Assembly: GCA_002376325.1 (NCBI GenBank)
Contig: DFMR01000090.1
Location: 1,809-28,509, forward strand
Length of the DNA stretch: 26,701 nt
Direction: 5' to 3'
Source: Proteobacteria bacterium UBA3588
GTDB taxonomy: Bacteria; Pseudomonadota; Gammaproteobacteria; Thiohalomonadales; Thiohalomonadaceae
This document shows, piece after piece, positions 1-8,314 of the stretch. The first letter of the stretch is position 1. Each line of letters begins with the position of its first letter. The notes under the pieces were generated by a model, which worked only from the letters and a program-made list of their open reading frames with translations, ran no database searches and had not been told where the DNA came from. A program made the translations under genes and the position numbers.

Positions 1-575
1 CAGGCCTGTCCCAGGTGGGCGCCGACCCAGGCGTGGTGCATGCCGAAGCGGCTGTGCTCGATCTCGATGACGGTGTGGTCCGGATCGCGGCCGGCCGCCT
101 TCAACACCTCGTCATAGGCGGGAAAGCGCAGCATCAGCAAGGGAATGCCGCAGTCATGCAGCAGGCCGAGGGTGTAGGCGGTATCCTCCGGGATGCCCGA
201 CACCTCGCGCGCCAGCACCCCCATCGCCAGCGCCACGTCCCCGGCCACCTCCCAGAACTGCTCGACCCAGCGCCCCTGGCCGCCGAAACTGGAACGCAAC
301 CCGACGGTGACCGTAATGTTCAGCACCTGGGTCATCCCCAGCATCATCACGGCATTGGGAATGGAGTTGAGCGGGCGGCTGCGGCGAAACGCCGGTGAAT
401 TGACGGTCTTCAGCACCTCGGCGGCCAGGCTGGCATCGCCGCTGATGATGTTCACGATGCGCTGCATATCGGGAAATTCCTGCGCCGTCTCCGCGCGCAG
501 ACGCTGCAGGGATTCGGGCATGGGAGGCAGGGCAAAACCTTTGAGCTGATCGACGACGACGGGACCGGCGGACAT
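1..575 (-). CDS. HDOD-domain signalling protein, partial (copy 1)
   Basis: This is an HDOD (HD-related output domain) protein whose 3' end lies beyond the left edge; about 191 residues are visible. The start is the ATG at 575, preceded by AAGGAG ten bases upstream. Visible features are the N-terminal LPPMPESL segment, the hallmark stretch EVLKTVNSP, IPNAVMMLG, and the HD pair in LLHDCGIP. HDOD proteins are usually signalling or regulatory modules and many have no proven catalytic activity. It lies 160 bases downstream of a full-length paralogue (736-1605) on the same strand and is clearly similar to it along the whole visible length, so the pair arose by tandem duplication. The intervening 160 bases hold a small GC-rich hairpin (610-627) without a T-tract. 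The specific role is unknown. Confidence 0.85.
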   Translation of the reverse strand, partial: MSAGPVVVDQLKGFALPPMPESLQRLRAETAQEFPDMQRIVNIISGDASLAAEVLKTVNSPAFRRSRPLNSIPNAVMMLGMTQVLNITVTVGLRSSFGGQGRWVEQFWEVAGDVALAMGVLAREVSGIPEDTAYTLGLLHDCGIPLLMLRFPAYDEVLKAAGRDPDHTVIEIEHSRFGMHHAWVGAHLGQA

Positions 576-735
576 GGCGGCGCAACTCCTTGTGCTTTGG
601 TCAGGATTGTGGCCCGGCCTTGGGCCATCCCGATATACAAGCACAAGGATCGCCGTTTCTCAATGCATCCGGCTGTATTGCTGTCGCCGCAGGCCGCGCG
701 GAATATTCCCGCAGCGACTCAGCCGAATATGTCCC

Positions 736-1605
736 TCAGCTCTGACCCAATTGCTGAATGATGTTGGCGACAATGTCGGCGAAGTCGTCCGGCTCAAGGT
801 CGAAATGGCCCAGTGCCAGCATCCCGACGCGCTCCCATTCGACGTCATCGACACCATTGCGGAAGGCGGTACCGCGAAATTCGTTGCTGATGTGCTCGGC
901 CATTTTGAGCAGTGCGATCAGCGACAGCACCAGCTCATCGAACGCCTCGTCGTGCGCCATCATGTAGGGAAAATGGTGGTGATTCCCGATGGCGCTGCAC
1001 AACTCCTCGCGCAGATTCCAGGCATGGCTCACGGCATAGCCGACCTGGGCATGGTGTACACCGTAGCGCTCCTGCTCCAGTTCCACCAGCGGCCGGCTAC
1101 CCGCCTGTTCCGCAGTCCGTAACACGTCGATATAGTCGGCATGGCGACACATCATGATGGGGATGCCGCAGTCATGGAACAGACCCATGGTGTAGGCCAT
1201 GTCCGCCGGCACGCCGGACAATTCGCGGGCCAGGACGGCGGCGGCAAAGGCGACGTCGCCGGCGGTATCCCAGAAGCGCGTGAGCAGGAGCTTGTTTTGG
1301 CCGCAGTCCATGGTGTTGCGCAGGGCCACAGCGGCGACCACGTTGAGTACGTTATCCAACCCCAACAGCATCACGGCGTTGGGGATGGAGCTGATCGCCT
1401 GCCGCCGACGGAACATCGGCGAGTTGACGGTCTTCAACACCTCGGCGGCCAAGCTGACATCGCCGGCGATAATGGCGGTAATGCGGTCGCCGTCGGCCTC
1501 CGCTTTGGCCTGCTCTGCCTGGACCTGCTGCAACGATTCGGGCATCGTCGGCAATACCAACCCCTTCAATGCATCGTTATGCCGGGGGTTAACCTCAGAG
1601 GCCAT
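736..1605 (-). CDS. HDOD-domain signalling protein (copy 2)
   Basis: Full-length single-domain HDOD protein of 289 residues. The segments LPTMPESL, EVLKTVNSP, IPNAVMLLG and FHDCGIP match the neighbouring copy. A further HH pair (VHHAQVG) and GNHHHFPY follow in the C-terminal half. I chose the ATG at 1605 because GAGGAAGGA sits just upstream of it; an in-frame ATG at 1626 would add seven residues but lacks a good ribosome binding site. HDOD domains are related to HD-GYP and HD phosphohydrolases but are mostly regulatory, linked in various bacteria to motility, biofilm or stress signalling. No receiver, GGDEF or EAL domain is fused to it, so its input is not visible. Confidence 0.88.
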   Translation of the reverse strand: MASEVNPRHNDALKGLVLPTMPESLQQVQAEQAKAEADGDRITAIIAGDVSLAAEVLKTVNSPMFRRRQAISSIPNAVMLLGLDNVLNVVAAVALRNTMDCGQNKLLLTRFWDTAGDVAFAAAVLARELSGVPADMAYTMGLFHDCGIPIMMCRHADYIDVLRTAEQAGSRPLVELEQERYGVHHAQVGYAVSHAWNLREELCSAIGNHHHFPYMMAHDEAFDELVLSLIALLKMAEHISNEFRGTAFRNGVDDVEWERVGMLALGHFDLEPDDFADIVANIIQQLGQS

Positions 1606-1670
1606 GCGCTCATCCTTCCTCAACATTGATCGTCAATGAGACATTGATGATCGAAAAGTACAGTCACGAC

Positions 1671-3254
1671 TCAAGCATGCCGTCCACGCCACAGCAATCC
1701 GCCGAGTATGGCGTACGCCAATATCAGTACCGGCGTATTGCCCCAACGCGTATAGGGCGTACTCCCCGCCATCGGCTGCACCGCGCCGCGCAATACGTAG
1801 GTGCGGAACTGCGGCGCCCGTGCCAGGATATGGCCGTGGGAGTCGACCAGAGCGGTGATGCCGTTGGTCGTGGCGCGCACCAGCGGCCGGCCGGTCTCGA
1901 TGGTGCGCATGATCGATATCTCCAGGTGCTGGGGCGGCGCGAACGAATGGCCGTACCAGGCATTGTTGCTGCCGTTGATCAACAAGGTTGCGCGCGGAAA
2001 ATTGTGCAGCAGTTGCTCGCCGAAGGCATCCTCGTAGCAGACCGACATCGCCGCCGGCTGCCCATCCACCAACAGCGGCGGCTGATCGGCGCCGCCCGGT
2101 GAGAAGTTGGACATCGGCAGGTTGAAAAAGTTGATCAAACCGCGCAGCACCCCCTGTAGCGGCACATATTCGCCGAACGGCACCAGGTGATGCTTGCGGT
2201 AGACGCCGTCGTGGCGTCCCAGTACCATCAGCGTGGTGTAGTAGCCTTTGCCGTCTTTCTTGCGCAACGGCACACCGACCACCAGGTCGGTACCCGCGGC
2301 CCTGGCCTTGGCCGCCAGCGCGTCGAAGTAGTCGCTCTTCAAGTCGCCGTAGAAGGCGGTGATGGCGTTCTCCGGCCAGACGATGACATCGACGTTGCCG
2401 ATGTTCTGCAGGGTCAGTCGCGCATAGAGGTTGAGACGGCGCTGGAACTGGGACGGGTCCCATTTGGTCTCCTGCGGCAGGTTGTCCTGGATCAGCGCAA
2501 AGCTGACGGGATTTCCCGTGGGGTGCGTCCAATCCACCTGGCGTAGGCCCCAGGCGCCGCACCATAGCACCGCAACCGCCGCGATCCCCGGCCACGCCCG
2601 CCGCCCGCTGCGCAGCAGCCAGGCCAACACACCGGCGCTCACGGCGCAGGCCCAGGTGATCCCATAGACACCGAATATCGGCGCCAGACCGGCCAACGGC
2701 GCATGCTCTTCGCTGTAGCCCAATTGCAGCCAGGGGAAGCCGGTGAACAACCAGCCGCGCAGCCACTCCACCAGCAGCCACAGCACGGGCAATAGCAGCA
2801 GCCAGCGCGCCGGCGCCCCGAACCGCGTGCCGGCACGCCGCAGCAGCCACGCCGCCGCCCAGCCGAACAGCGCCGGATAGAGCGCCAATACCGCCACGAA
2901 CAGGGCGGTCAGCAGCGTCGCCAACACCACGCCGGTATCGCCGAATTCATGGATCGCCACAAACACCCAGGAGACGCCGACGCCGAACTGGCCGAGACCG
3001 AACAAAAAGCCGCGGCGCAGCGCGCGCCGGGGCTTAACGCCGTCCACCGCCATGAACAGCAGTGCCGGACAGAGTATCGCCAGGGGAAACAGGTCGAACG
3101 GCGCGAAGGCGAGCGGCAGCAACGCACCGGCGACCGCGGCGCTCAGGTCGCCGCGCCAGCCGACGGTCAGACGCCGCAACCCGGTTGCGGCAACGCTGTC
3201 GTCGTCCGACTCATGCACCGCCGCCACCTCCGACGACGCCCGCGAGGCGGGCAC
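1671..3254 (-). CDS. lnt: Apolipoprotein N-acyltransferase
   Basis: Lnt transfers an acyl chain from phospholipid to the N-terminal cysteine of apolipoproteins in the inner membrane, the last step of lipoprotein maturation. The 527-residue frame has a cluster of hydrophobic membrane segments (about residues 37-235), then a nitrilase-fold domain. The catalytic triad is readable: Glu295 in WPENAIT, Lys354 in YRKHHLVPFGEY and Cys406 in SVCYEDAFG. A final hydrophobic helix lies near the C terminus. The GTG start at 3254 directly abuts the TAG stop of corC, so the two are probably translationally coupled. The first ~30 residues are hydrophilic and atypical, so a slightly later start is possible. 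The corC-lnt linkage is the usual gammaproteobacterial arrangement. Confidence 0.96.
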   Translation of the reverse strand: MPASRASSEVAAVHESDDDSVAATGLRRLTVGWRGDLSAAVAGALLPLAFAPFDLFPLAILCPALLFMAVDGVKPRRALRRGFLFGLGQFGVGVSWVFVAIHEFGDTGVVLATLLTALFVAVLALYPALFGWAAAWLLRRAGTRFGAPARWLLLLPVLWLLVEWLRGWLFTGFPWLQLGYSEEHAPLAGLAPIFGVYGITWACAVSAGVLAWLLRSGRRAWPGIAAVAVLWCGAWGLRQVDWTHPTGNPVSFALIQDNLPQETKWDPSQFQRRLNLYARLTLQNIGNVDVIVWPENAITAFYGDLKSDYFDALAAKARAAGTDLVVGVPLRKKDGKGYYTTLMVLGRHDGVYRKHHLVPFGEYVPLQGVLRGLINFFNLPMSNFSPGGADQPPLLVDGQPAAMSVCYEDAFGEQLLHNFPRATLLINGSNNAWYGHSFAPPQHLEISIMRTIETGRPLVRATTNGITALVDSHGHILARAPQFRTYVLRGAVQPMAGSTPYTRWGNTPVLILAYAILGGLLWRGRHA

Positions 3255-4151
3255 CTACACCCCACCCTCGGCGTCGGCGTCGGCGCTCTGCGGCAGCGGC
3301 GCCGCCTTGGACACCTCCACCAAGTGAAGGCGACGGCTGTCGGCGCGCAGCACCTTGAAATGGATGTCGCCGATGTCGAGGCTCTCGCCGCGCTTGGGCA
3401 TGTGGCCGAAGTACGACAGCAGCAGACCGCCGATGGTATCGAACTCCTCGTCCGGGAACCGGGTGCCGAAGTGTTCATTGAAGTCCTCGATCGAGGTCAG
3501 CGAGCGCACGGTATGGCGCCCCTTGGCGATCTGCTGGATATCGGTATCCTCTTCGTCGACGTCGTGCTCATCCTCGATCTCGCCGACGATCTGTTCCATC
3601 ACGTCCTCGATAGTGATCATGCCGGCGACGCCGCCGTATTCGTCCACCACCAGCGCCATGTGGTTGCGGCTGGTACGAAACTCGCGCAGCAGCACGTTGA
3701 GACGCTTGCTCTCCGGCACGAACACGGCCGGGCGCAGCACCTCGCGGATGTCGAACTCTTCGCCGTTCTTGGCGACAAACGGCAGCAGATCCTTGGCCAG
3801 CAGGATTCCCAGCACCTCATCGCGGCTGTCGCCGATAACGGGAAAGCGCGAGTGTGCCTCCTCGATGATCATGGGGAGAAACTCGGTCAGACTCTGATCG
3901 CGTTCCACCACGACCATCTGCGAACGCGGGATCATGATATCGCGGGCATGCATATCGGATACGGCCAGCACGCCTTCCAGCATATCGAGGACATCCCCGT
4001 CGATGAGGCGACGCTGGTACGCGTCGCGCATGAGTTCGAGCAGGTCCTCTTTGACCTTTGGTTCATTGCCCTGGAGTGCCTGGCCCAGGCGCTCCAGCCA
4101 GCTGCGCCGCGGTTCGCCATTTTCGGCGCTACTAGGTCGGCCGTCGTTCAT
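3255..4151 (-). CDS. corC: CorC/YbeX family CBS-domain protein
   Basis: This 298-residue cytoplasmic protein has the standard CorC layout. It has a hydrophilic N-terminal segment, two CBS domains (roughly residues 70-125 and 135-195, with MIPRSQMVVV and the conserved VVDEYGGVAGMITIEDVMEQ-type region), and a C-terminal CorC_HlyC domain (about 208-290). It lacks the membrane DUF21/CNNM domain, as YbeX of E. coli does. The family has been linked to magnesium/cobalt efflux and, through its operon with ybeY and ybeZ, to ribosome function; the exact biochemical role is unsettled. It sits between ybeY (68-base gap) and lnt (no gap). There is no strong ribosome binding site before the ATG. Confidence 0.94.
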   Translation of the reverse strand: MNDGRPSSAENGEPRRSWLERLGQALQGNEPKVKEDLLELMRDAYQRRLIDGDVLDMLEGVLAVSDMHARDIMIPRSQMVVVERDQSLTEFLPMIIEEAHSRFPVIGDSRDEVLGILLAKDLLPFVAKNGEEFDIREVLRPAVFVPESKRLNVLLREFRTSRNHMALVVDEYGGVAGMITIEDVMEQIVGEIEDEHDVDEEDTDIQQIAKGRHTVRSLTSIEDFNEHFGTRFPDEEFDTIGGLLLSYFGHMPKRGESLDIGDIHFKVLRADSRRLHLVEVSKAAPLPQSADADAEGGV

Positions 4152-4219
4152 AGATGGGGTCTCGGTTACTCGGTTCGGTTGCTTTGTCGGGATATTGGTT
4201 GGTCACGATGACCGTTTCG

Positions 4220-4687
4220 TTACCCACGGCCACTTAACTCGTCCTGTTCGTAGGGATTTGGATAGCCTAGGCCAGAGAGGATGTCCGTTTCAAGGGACTC
4301 CATCCGTTGCGCCTCCTCCTCCACCGTATGATCGTAACCGAGCAGATGGAGGCAGCCATGCACCACCATGTGCGCCCAGTGGGCGGTAGCGCTCTTGCCC
4401 TGCTCCTGCGCCTCGCGCGCCACCACCGGTGCGCAGATGACGAGATCGCCCAGCAGCGGCAGCGTCACACCGGGCGGTGCGGCGAAGGGAAACGACAATA
4501 CGTTAGTGGGTCCTTGCTTATGCCGGTAGGCCCCGTTCAGCTCGGCGCTCTCCGCCGCGTCGACGATGCGCACGGTCAGCTCCGCACCGTCGCGCCCGGC
4601 CAGCGCCGCCTCGGCCCAGCGGCGCAAATCCGCCGCCGACGGCAGGTCGGCGGCATCGGATGCAATCTGCAGGTCGATCTCAATCAT
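4220..4687 (-). CDS. ybeY: Endoribonuclease YbeY, rRNA maturation factor
   Basis: YbeY is a single-strand endoribonuclease involved in 16S rRNA 3'-end maturation and ribosome quality control. The 155-residue product carries the zinc-binding signature HGCLHLLGYDH with His110, His114 and His120, plus the upstream conserved TNVLSFPF segment. I chose the ATG at 4687 (MIEIDLQIAS) because it matches the family N terminus; the open frame continues upstream to 4750, but that stretch is translated repeat element. The start lacks a good Shine-Dalgarno sequence. The sequence directly 5' of it is the end of an inverted-repeat element (4699-4803) that separates ybeY from ybeZ in an otherwise compact operon. 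Confidence 0.95.
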   Translation of the reverse strand: MIEIDLQIASDAADLPSAADLRRWAEAALAGRDGAELTVRIVDAAESAELNGAYRHKQGPTNVLSFPFAAPPGVTLPLLGDLVICAPVVAREAQEQGKSATAHWAHMVVHGCLHLLGYDHTVEEEAQRMESLETDILSGLGYPNPYEQDELSGRG

Positions 4688-4698
4688 AAAGAGCCCTA

Positions 4699-4803
4699 AG
4701 CCACGGAGGAGACGGAGAAAAGACATCACTCTGCCAAAGCTTGAGACCAAGCGCGGCCGACGGGGAACTCTTTCCTTCCGTGTTCTCCGTGCCCGCCGTG
4801 GCT
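4699..4803. repeat. Dispersed inverted-repeat element, copy A (CCACGGAGG type)
   Basis: The left arm at 4699-4723 contains AGCCACGGAGGAGACGGAG. The right arm at 4769-4803 is its imperfect reverse complement, containing TTCCGTGTTCTCCGTG and ending CGTGGCT. The arms enclose about 45 bases of unrelated sequence. The same arms occur again at 20196-20378. Similar CCGTG-rich arms, whose chance translation gives HGEHGE or TTEDTE peptides, are in my recollection widespread in environmental bacterial genomes; this is memory, not a search. No transposase is present, so it resembles a non-autonomous MITE- or REP-like element. It lies between ybeZ and ybeY, with its edge 11 bases from the ybeY start codon. 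Confidence 0.75.
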
Positions 4804-4813
4804 ATCTCTTCCG

Positions 4814-5800
4814 TCATTCGGGCCTCTTCGCAGAGGCCGCGTCATGACGCTCGTAGGCGTTGACGATGCGCTGCACCAGAGGGTGACGCACCACGTCCTT
4901 GGCCAGGAAGAAGGTGAAACTGATGCCTTCGACATCCTTCAGCACCTCCACCACCTGGCGCAGGCCGGAGCCGGTACCGCGCGGCAGGTCGATCTGGGTG
5001 ACGTCGCCGGTGACCACCGCGGTGGAGCCGAAACCGATGCGGGTGAGGAACATCTTCATCTGCTCGACGGTGGTGTTCTGCGCCTCGTCCAGGATGATGA
5101 AGGCGTCGTTGAGGGTGCGCCCGCGCATGTAGGCCAGCGGCGCCACCTCGATCACCTGTTTCTCCATCAGTTTGGCGACACGGTCGAAGCCGAGCATCTC
5201 ATACAACGCGTCGTAGAGCGGGCGCAGATAGGGATCGACCTTCTGCGCCAGATCGCCCGGCAGGAAACCGAGCCGTTCGCCCGCCTCCACCGCAGGACGC
5301 GTCAGCACCAGCTTGCTCACCTGTTCGCGCTCCAGCGCCTCGACCGCACAGGCGACGGCAAGATAGGTCTTGCCGGTACCCGCCGGTCCGATACCGAAGT
5401 TGATGTCATGGGAGATGACGTTGCGCAGGTAGCGCTTCTGATTCGGGCCGCGGCCGCGGATCTCGCCGCGCTTGGTGCGGATGACGACGTCGATCTCCTC
5501 TTCCGCCTGCGGCTCCAGCAGCGCCTCGACGCCGGACTCCTGCAGGAACAGGTGTACCCGCGCCGGCGACAGCGTCTCGCCGCCGCTCACCGCATACAGC
5601 CCTTTCAACACCTCCGCCGCGGCGCGCACCGACTTCGCATCGCCGATGACGCGGAAGTGGTTGCCGCGGTTGTTCACCTCCACCCCCAGCCGCCGCTCGA
5701 TCAGGCGCAGATGCTCGTCGAGCTGACCCGCCAGATTGGCGAGCCGCGCGTTGTCTTCAGGTTCCAGGACGAGGTCGATCGATTCAGGCGTGTTATTCAA
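4814..5800 (-). CDS. ybeZ: PhoH-like ATPase YbeZ
   Basis: A PhoH-family P-loop protein of 328 residues, thought to be a nucleotide-dependent RNA-processing partner of YbeY. A short N-terminal RNA-binding-like region comes first (about residues 1-110; GNHFRVIGDA near 46-55). The P-loop domain follows, with Walker A GPAGTGKT at 138-145 and Walker B IILDEAQN near 235-242. Later motifs VVTGDVTQIDLPRG and DVVRHPLVQRIV are typical of the family. It follows miaB with a 24-base gap. It precedes ybeY, from which it is now separated by a 126-base gap containing a repeat element. PhoH2 toxin-type proteins differ by an N-terminal PIN domain, which is absent here. Confidence 0.95.
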   Translation of the reverse strand: MNNTPESIDLVLEPEDNARLANLAGQLDEHLRLIERRLGVEVNNRGNHFRVIGDAKSVRAAAEVLKGLYAVSGGETLSPARVHLFLQESGVEALLEPQAEEEIDVVIRTKRGEIRGRGPNQKRYLRNVISHDINFGIGPAGTGKTYLAVACAVEALEREQVSKLVLTRPAVEAGERLGFLPGDLAQKVDPYLRPLYDALYEMLGFDRVAKLMEKQVIEVAPLAYMRGRTLNDAFIILDEAQNTTVEQMKMFLTRIGFGSTAVVTGDVTQIDLPRGTGSGLRQVVEVLKDVEGISFTFFLAKDVVRHPLVQRIVNAYERHDAASAKRPE

Positions 5801-5824
5801 ACGTTCGCTCCAAACAGAAAAGGT

Positions 5825-7159
5825 TCACGCCGCCGCCCGCAGCAGTTCGCCGCGCAGGGAGTTGGGCAGCGCCTCGGTGATACGCACTTCGACGAAGCGC
5901 CCGATGAGTATGGCGTCGCCGTCGAAGTTCACCGCGCGATTGTTCTCGGTGCGGCCGGTGAGCCGCTGCGGGTCCTTGCGCGACGGCCCCTCCACCAGCA
6001 CCCGCTGCACGCTGCCCACCATCTGCCGGCTGTAGCGCTGGGCCTGGGTGTTGATCAGCGCCTGCAACCGCGCCAGCCGCGCCTTCTTCACCTCCAGCGG
6101 CACGTCGTCGGGCATATCCGCAGCCGGCGTGCCGGGGCGCTGGCTGTAGATGAAACTGTAGCTGTGGTCGAAGCCGATCTCCTCCACCATCTTCAGGGTC
6201 GCCTCGAAATCGGCCTCGCTCTCGCCGGGGAAACCGACGATGAAGTCGGACGAGAGGATGAGGTCGGGGCGGGCCGCACGCAGCCGGCGGATGATCGACC
6301 TGTATTCCAGCGCGGTGTGGCCGCGCTTCATCAGCGCCAGGATGCGGTCGGAACCGCTCTGCAACGGCAGATGCAGAAAACTCACCAACTTCGGCACTTC
6401 GGCATAGGCCTGAATCAGCGAGTCGTTCACCTCCAGCGGGTGCGATGTGGTGAAACGGATGCGCTCGATGCCCTCGACGGCGGCCACATAGTGAATCAGC
6501 AGCGCCAGATCGGCGACGCCGCCGTCGTGCATCGGGCCGCGGTAGGCGTTGACGTTCTGTCCCAGCAGGTTGACCTCGCGCACCCCTTGCGCCGCGAGCC
6601 CCGCTACCTCGGCGATCACATCGTCGAACGGCCGGCTCACCTCCGCGCCGCGCGTATAGGGCACGATGCAGTAGGTGCAGAATTTCGAACACCCCTCCAT
6701 CACCGAGACGTAGGCGGTCGGGCCCTCGGCGCGCGGTTCCGGCAGCGCATCGAACTTCTCGATCTCGGGGAAGGAGACGTCCACCACGGGACGGTGCTCC
6801 GCCCATACCGCTTTGAGCATTTGCGGCAGGCGATGCAGGGTCTGGGGACCGAACACCACGTCGACATACGGCGCGCGCGTCCGGATCGCCTCCCCCTCCT
6901 GGCTGGCTACACAACCACCGACGCCGATCACCAGGTCAGGATTCCGCTCCTTCAGCGGCTTCCACATGCCGAGCTGGGAAAACACCTTCTCCTGCGCCTT
7001 CTCGCGCACCGAGCAGGTATTGAGCAGCAGCACGTCGGCGCTCTCGGCATCGTCGGTCGGTTCCAGGCCGCAGCCGACCCGCAGGCCGTCGAGGATACGC
7101 GCCGAGTCGTACTCGTTCATCTGACAGCCGAAGGTTTTGAGGTAGACGGTACGCGTCAT
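5825..7159 (-). CDS. miaB: tRNA-2-methylthio-N6-dimethylallyladenosine synthase MiaB
   Basis: MiaB is a radical-SAM methylthiotransferase that converts i6A37 to ms2i6A37 in tRNAs reading UNN codons. The 444-residue protein has three parts. The N-terminal UPF0004 domain carries cluster ligands Cys12, Cys49 and Cys83. The radical-SAM domain carries GCSKFCTYC, with Cys157, Cys161 and Cys164 binding the second [4Fe-4S] cluster. The C-terminal part is a TRAM domain (about 375-440). The length is normal. It heads the miaB-ybeZ-ybeY-corC-lnt cluster. The ATG at 7159 overlaps the TGA of a possible 39-codon frame upstream (7156-7275) as ATGA; that frame is speculative. Confidence 0.97.
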   Translation of the reverse strand: MTRTVYLKTFGCQMNEYDSARILDGLRVGCGLEPTDDAESADVLLLNTCSVREKAQEKVFSQLGMWKPLKERNPDLVIGVGGCVASQEGEAIRTRAPYVDVVFGPQTLHRLPQMLKAVWAEHRPVVDVSFPEIEKFDALPEPRAEGPTAYVSVMEGCSKFCTYCIVPYTRGAEVSRPFDDVIAEVAGLAAQGVREVNLLGQNVNAYRGPMHDGGVADLALLIHYVAAVEGIERIRFTTSHPLEVNDSLIQAYAEVPKLVSFLHLPLQSGSDRILALMKRGHTALEYRSIIRRLRAARPDLILSSDFIVGFPGESEADFEATLKMVEEIGFDHSYSFIYSQRPGTPAADMPDDVPLEVKKARLARLQALINTQAQRYSRQMVGSVQRVLVEGPSRKDPQRLTGRTENNRAVNFDGDAILIGRFVEVRITEALPNSLRGELLRAAA

Positions 7160-7200
7160 GAAACTGCCTTGGGGAGAAAAGGAAGCATTTTACGTGCAAA

Positions 7201-7219
7201 CCGTCTGATTGTCAGGCGG
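7201..7219 (-). terminator. Weak hairpin between the MCE operon and miaB
   Basis: On the minus strand CCGCCTGA-CAA-TCAGACGG can form an eight-pair stem with one mismatch and a three-base loop, followed by TTTG. It lies 139 bases past the last gene of the MCE operon and 42 bases before miaB, so it could be a weak terminator or part of the miaB leader. The T-tract is too short for a confident intrinsic terminator call. Confidence 0.25.
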
Positions 7220-7357
7220 CCCGCGGCGATTCCCGCGTCGATCTCAGGGCATTCAGGCAGATGGCCATGCGGCACGACTGCTCCGGTGCATGTCCCAGCA
7301 ACAATACCACCGAACTCCTCCAGCAGTACCAGACAACCGCTGTCTTCGCTCTGTACC

Positions 7358-8314
7358 TTAGCGCGGCAGCACCTCCTGCCTGAGGCCCGACCAATTCACC
7401 GCACCGCGCCCTGCCACGACGCCGGCCCAACGGCGCAACGCCGCCGCACGCGCGACATGGCCGGCGGCCTCGTTGACGTCGGCCATGCGTCGCAGGTCGG
7501 CAACCGTAGCGGCCCGATCCAACAGCCACAGGCGCACGTCCAGGGCCCGCTGCAACCTGTCCGCGGCCGCGGCCCACTGCCGCTGCGCCGCCAGCAGCGC
7601 CCCCCATTGCTCCAGCGTAGCGGCGGTACCTGCGCGGTTCGGGATGCTTTTGTAGCGACCGAGTGCCCGGCGCAGCAGCGTCGCGGCAGCCCGGTCGTCG
7701 CCGCCGCGCTCCTTTAGCTCCGCCTGGAAACGCAGCAAGCGCGCTTCGAGCAACGGGTCGTGAGCGTCGCGTACGACGGCGGCAAACCGCTCCAGCCACG
7801 GCGCGGGAGGATCATCGGCCCGGTGCAGCGCAATATCCGTGCGGTTTGCCAATGCGCTGCTGCGAATATCGGCCTCGGTGTCGGCCGACGACAGCAACGG
7901 CGATAGTTGTTGCGCCGCCAGCGCATATTGACCGCGCCGGATGGCCAGCGTCGACTGCAACAAACTCAGCCGTTGTTGCGCCTGCGCCATGCCGTCGCTG
8001 TCCGCTATCTGCCGTGCCGCCTGCAACTGTCCGTCCGCAGCGGTAAAATTGCCCACGGCGAGCGCCGTCTCCGCCAGATCGATGCGGCTCTCCACGATAT
8101 GGCCGCGATCGTCGAGCCCCCGGTAGTACTCCAGCGCCCTTCCGAACAGCGAAGCGGCATTGAGGTAGTCGTCGGCACTGTAGGCGGCAACCCCGAGCGT
8201 CAGGAAACGCTCGCCCTGCACCAGCGCCGCAGGCCGCCGCGGCGGCGGACTGACACAGGCGCTCAGCGACAGCACGGCCAGCCAGACACCCCAGCACCGC
8301 GCCGGCCTACTCAT
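7358..8314 (-). CDS. Helical-repeat (TPR-like) lipoprotein of the MCE operon
   Basis: The 318-residue product starts with a lipoprotein signal peptide whose lipobox LSAC ends at Cys20, so it should be a lipid-anchored envelope protein. The mature part is almost entirely alpha-helical. TPR-like pairs are recognisable: YLNAASLFGRALEYYRGL, NFTAADGQLQAARQIADS, DRAAATLLRRALGRYKSI and QWAAAADRLQRALDVRLWLL. The start overlaps the end of the MCE gene by eight bases, so it is the last gene of a four-gene operon. Canonical mla operons end with the periplasmic carrier mlaC and mlaB, and pqi operons with the DUF330 lipoprotein PqiC; this protein resembles neither. It may be an outer-membrane partner or scaffold for the MCE protein, which is inference from position. 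Confidence 0.8.
   Translation of the reverse strand: MSRPARCWGVWLAVLSLSACVSPPPRRPAALVQGERFLTLGVAAYSADDYLNAASLFGRALEYYRGLDDRGHIVESRIDLAETALAVGNFTAADGQLQAARQIADSDGMAQAQQRLSLLQSTLAIRRGQYALAAQQLSPLLSSADTEADIRSSALANRTDIALHRADDPPAPWLERFAAVVRDAHDPLLEARLLRFQAELKERGGDDRAAATLLRRALGRYKSIPNRAGTAATLEQWGALLAAQRQWAAAADRLQRALDVRLWLLDRAATVADLRRMADVNEAAGHVARAAALRRWAGVVAGRGAVNWSGLRQEVLPR

Noticed and set aside
610..627. A TGGCCC/GGGCCA hairpin between the two HDOD genes as a terminator
   Set aside because: There is no T-tract on either side in the needed direction, and both genes are codirectional with a good ribosome binding site for the second.
2949..4211. A 420-codon + strand frame opposite corC and lnt
   Set aside because: The minus strand carries full CBS, CorC and Lnt motifs, and the + frame has low-complexity His/Gln-rich composition.
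4844..7717. A 957-codon open frame on the + strand opposite ybeZ and miaB
   Set aside because: It is antisense to two genes with complete catalytic motifs, its translation is rich in His, Arg and Gln with no domain I recognise, and long antisense frames are expected at this GC content.
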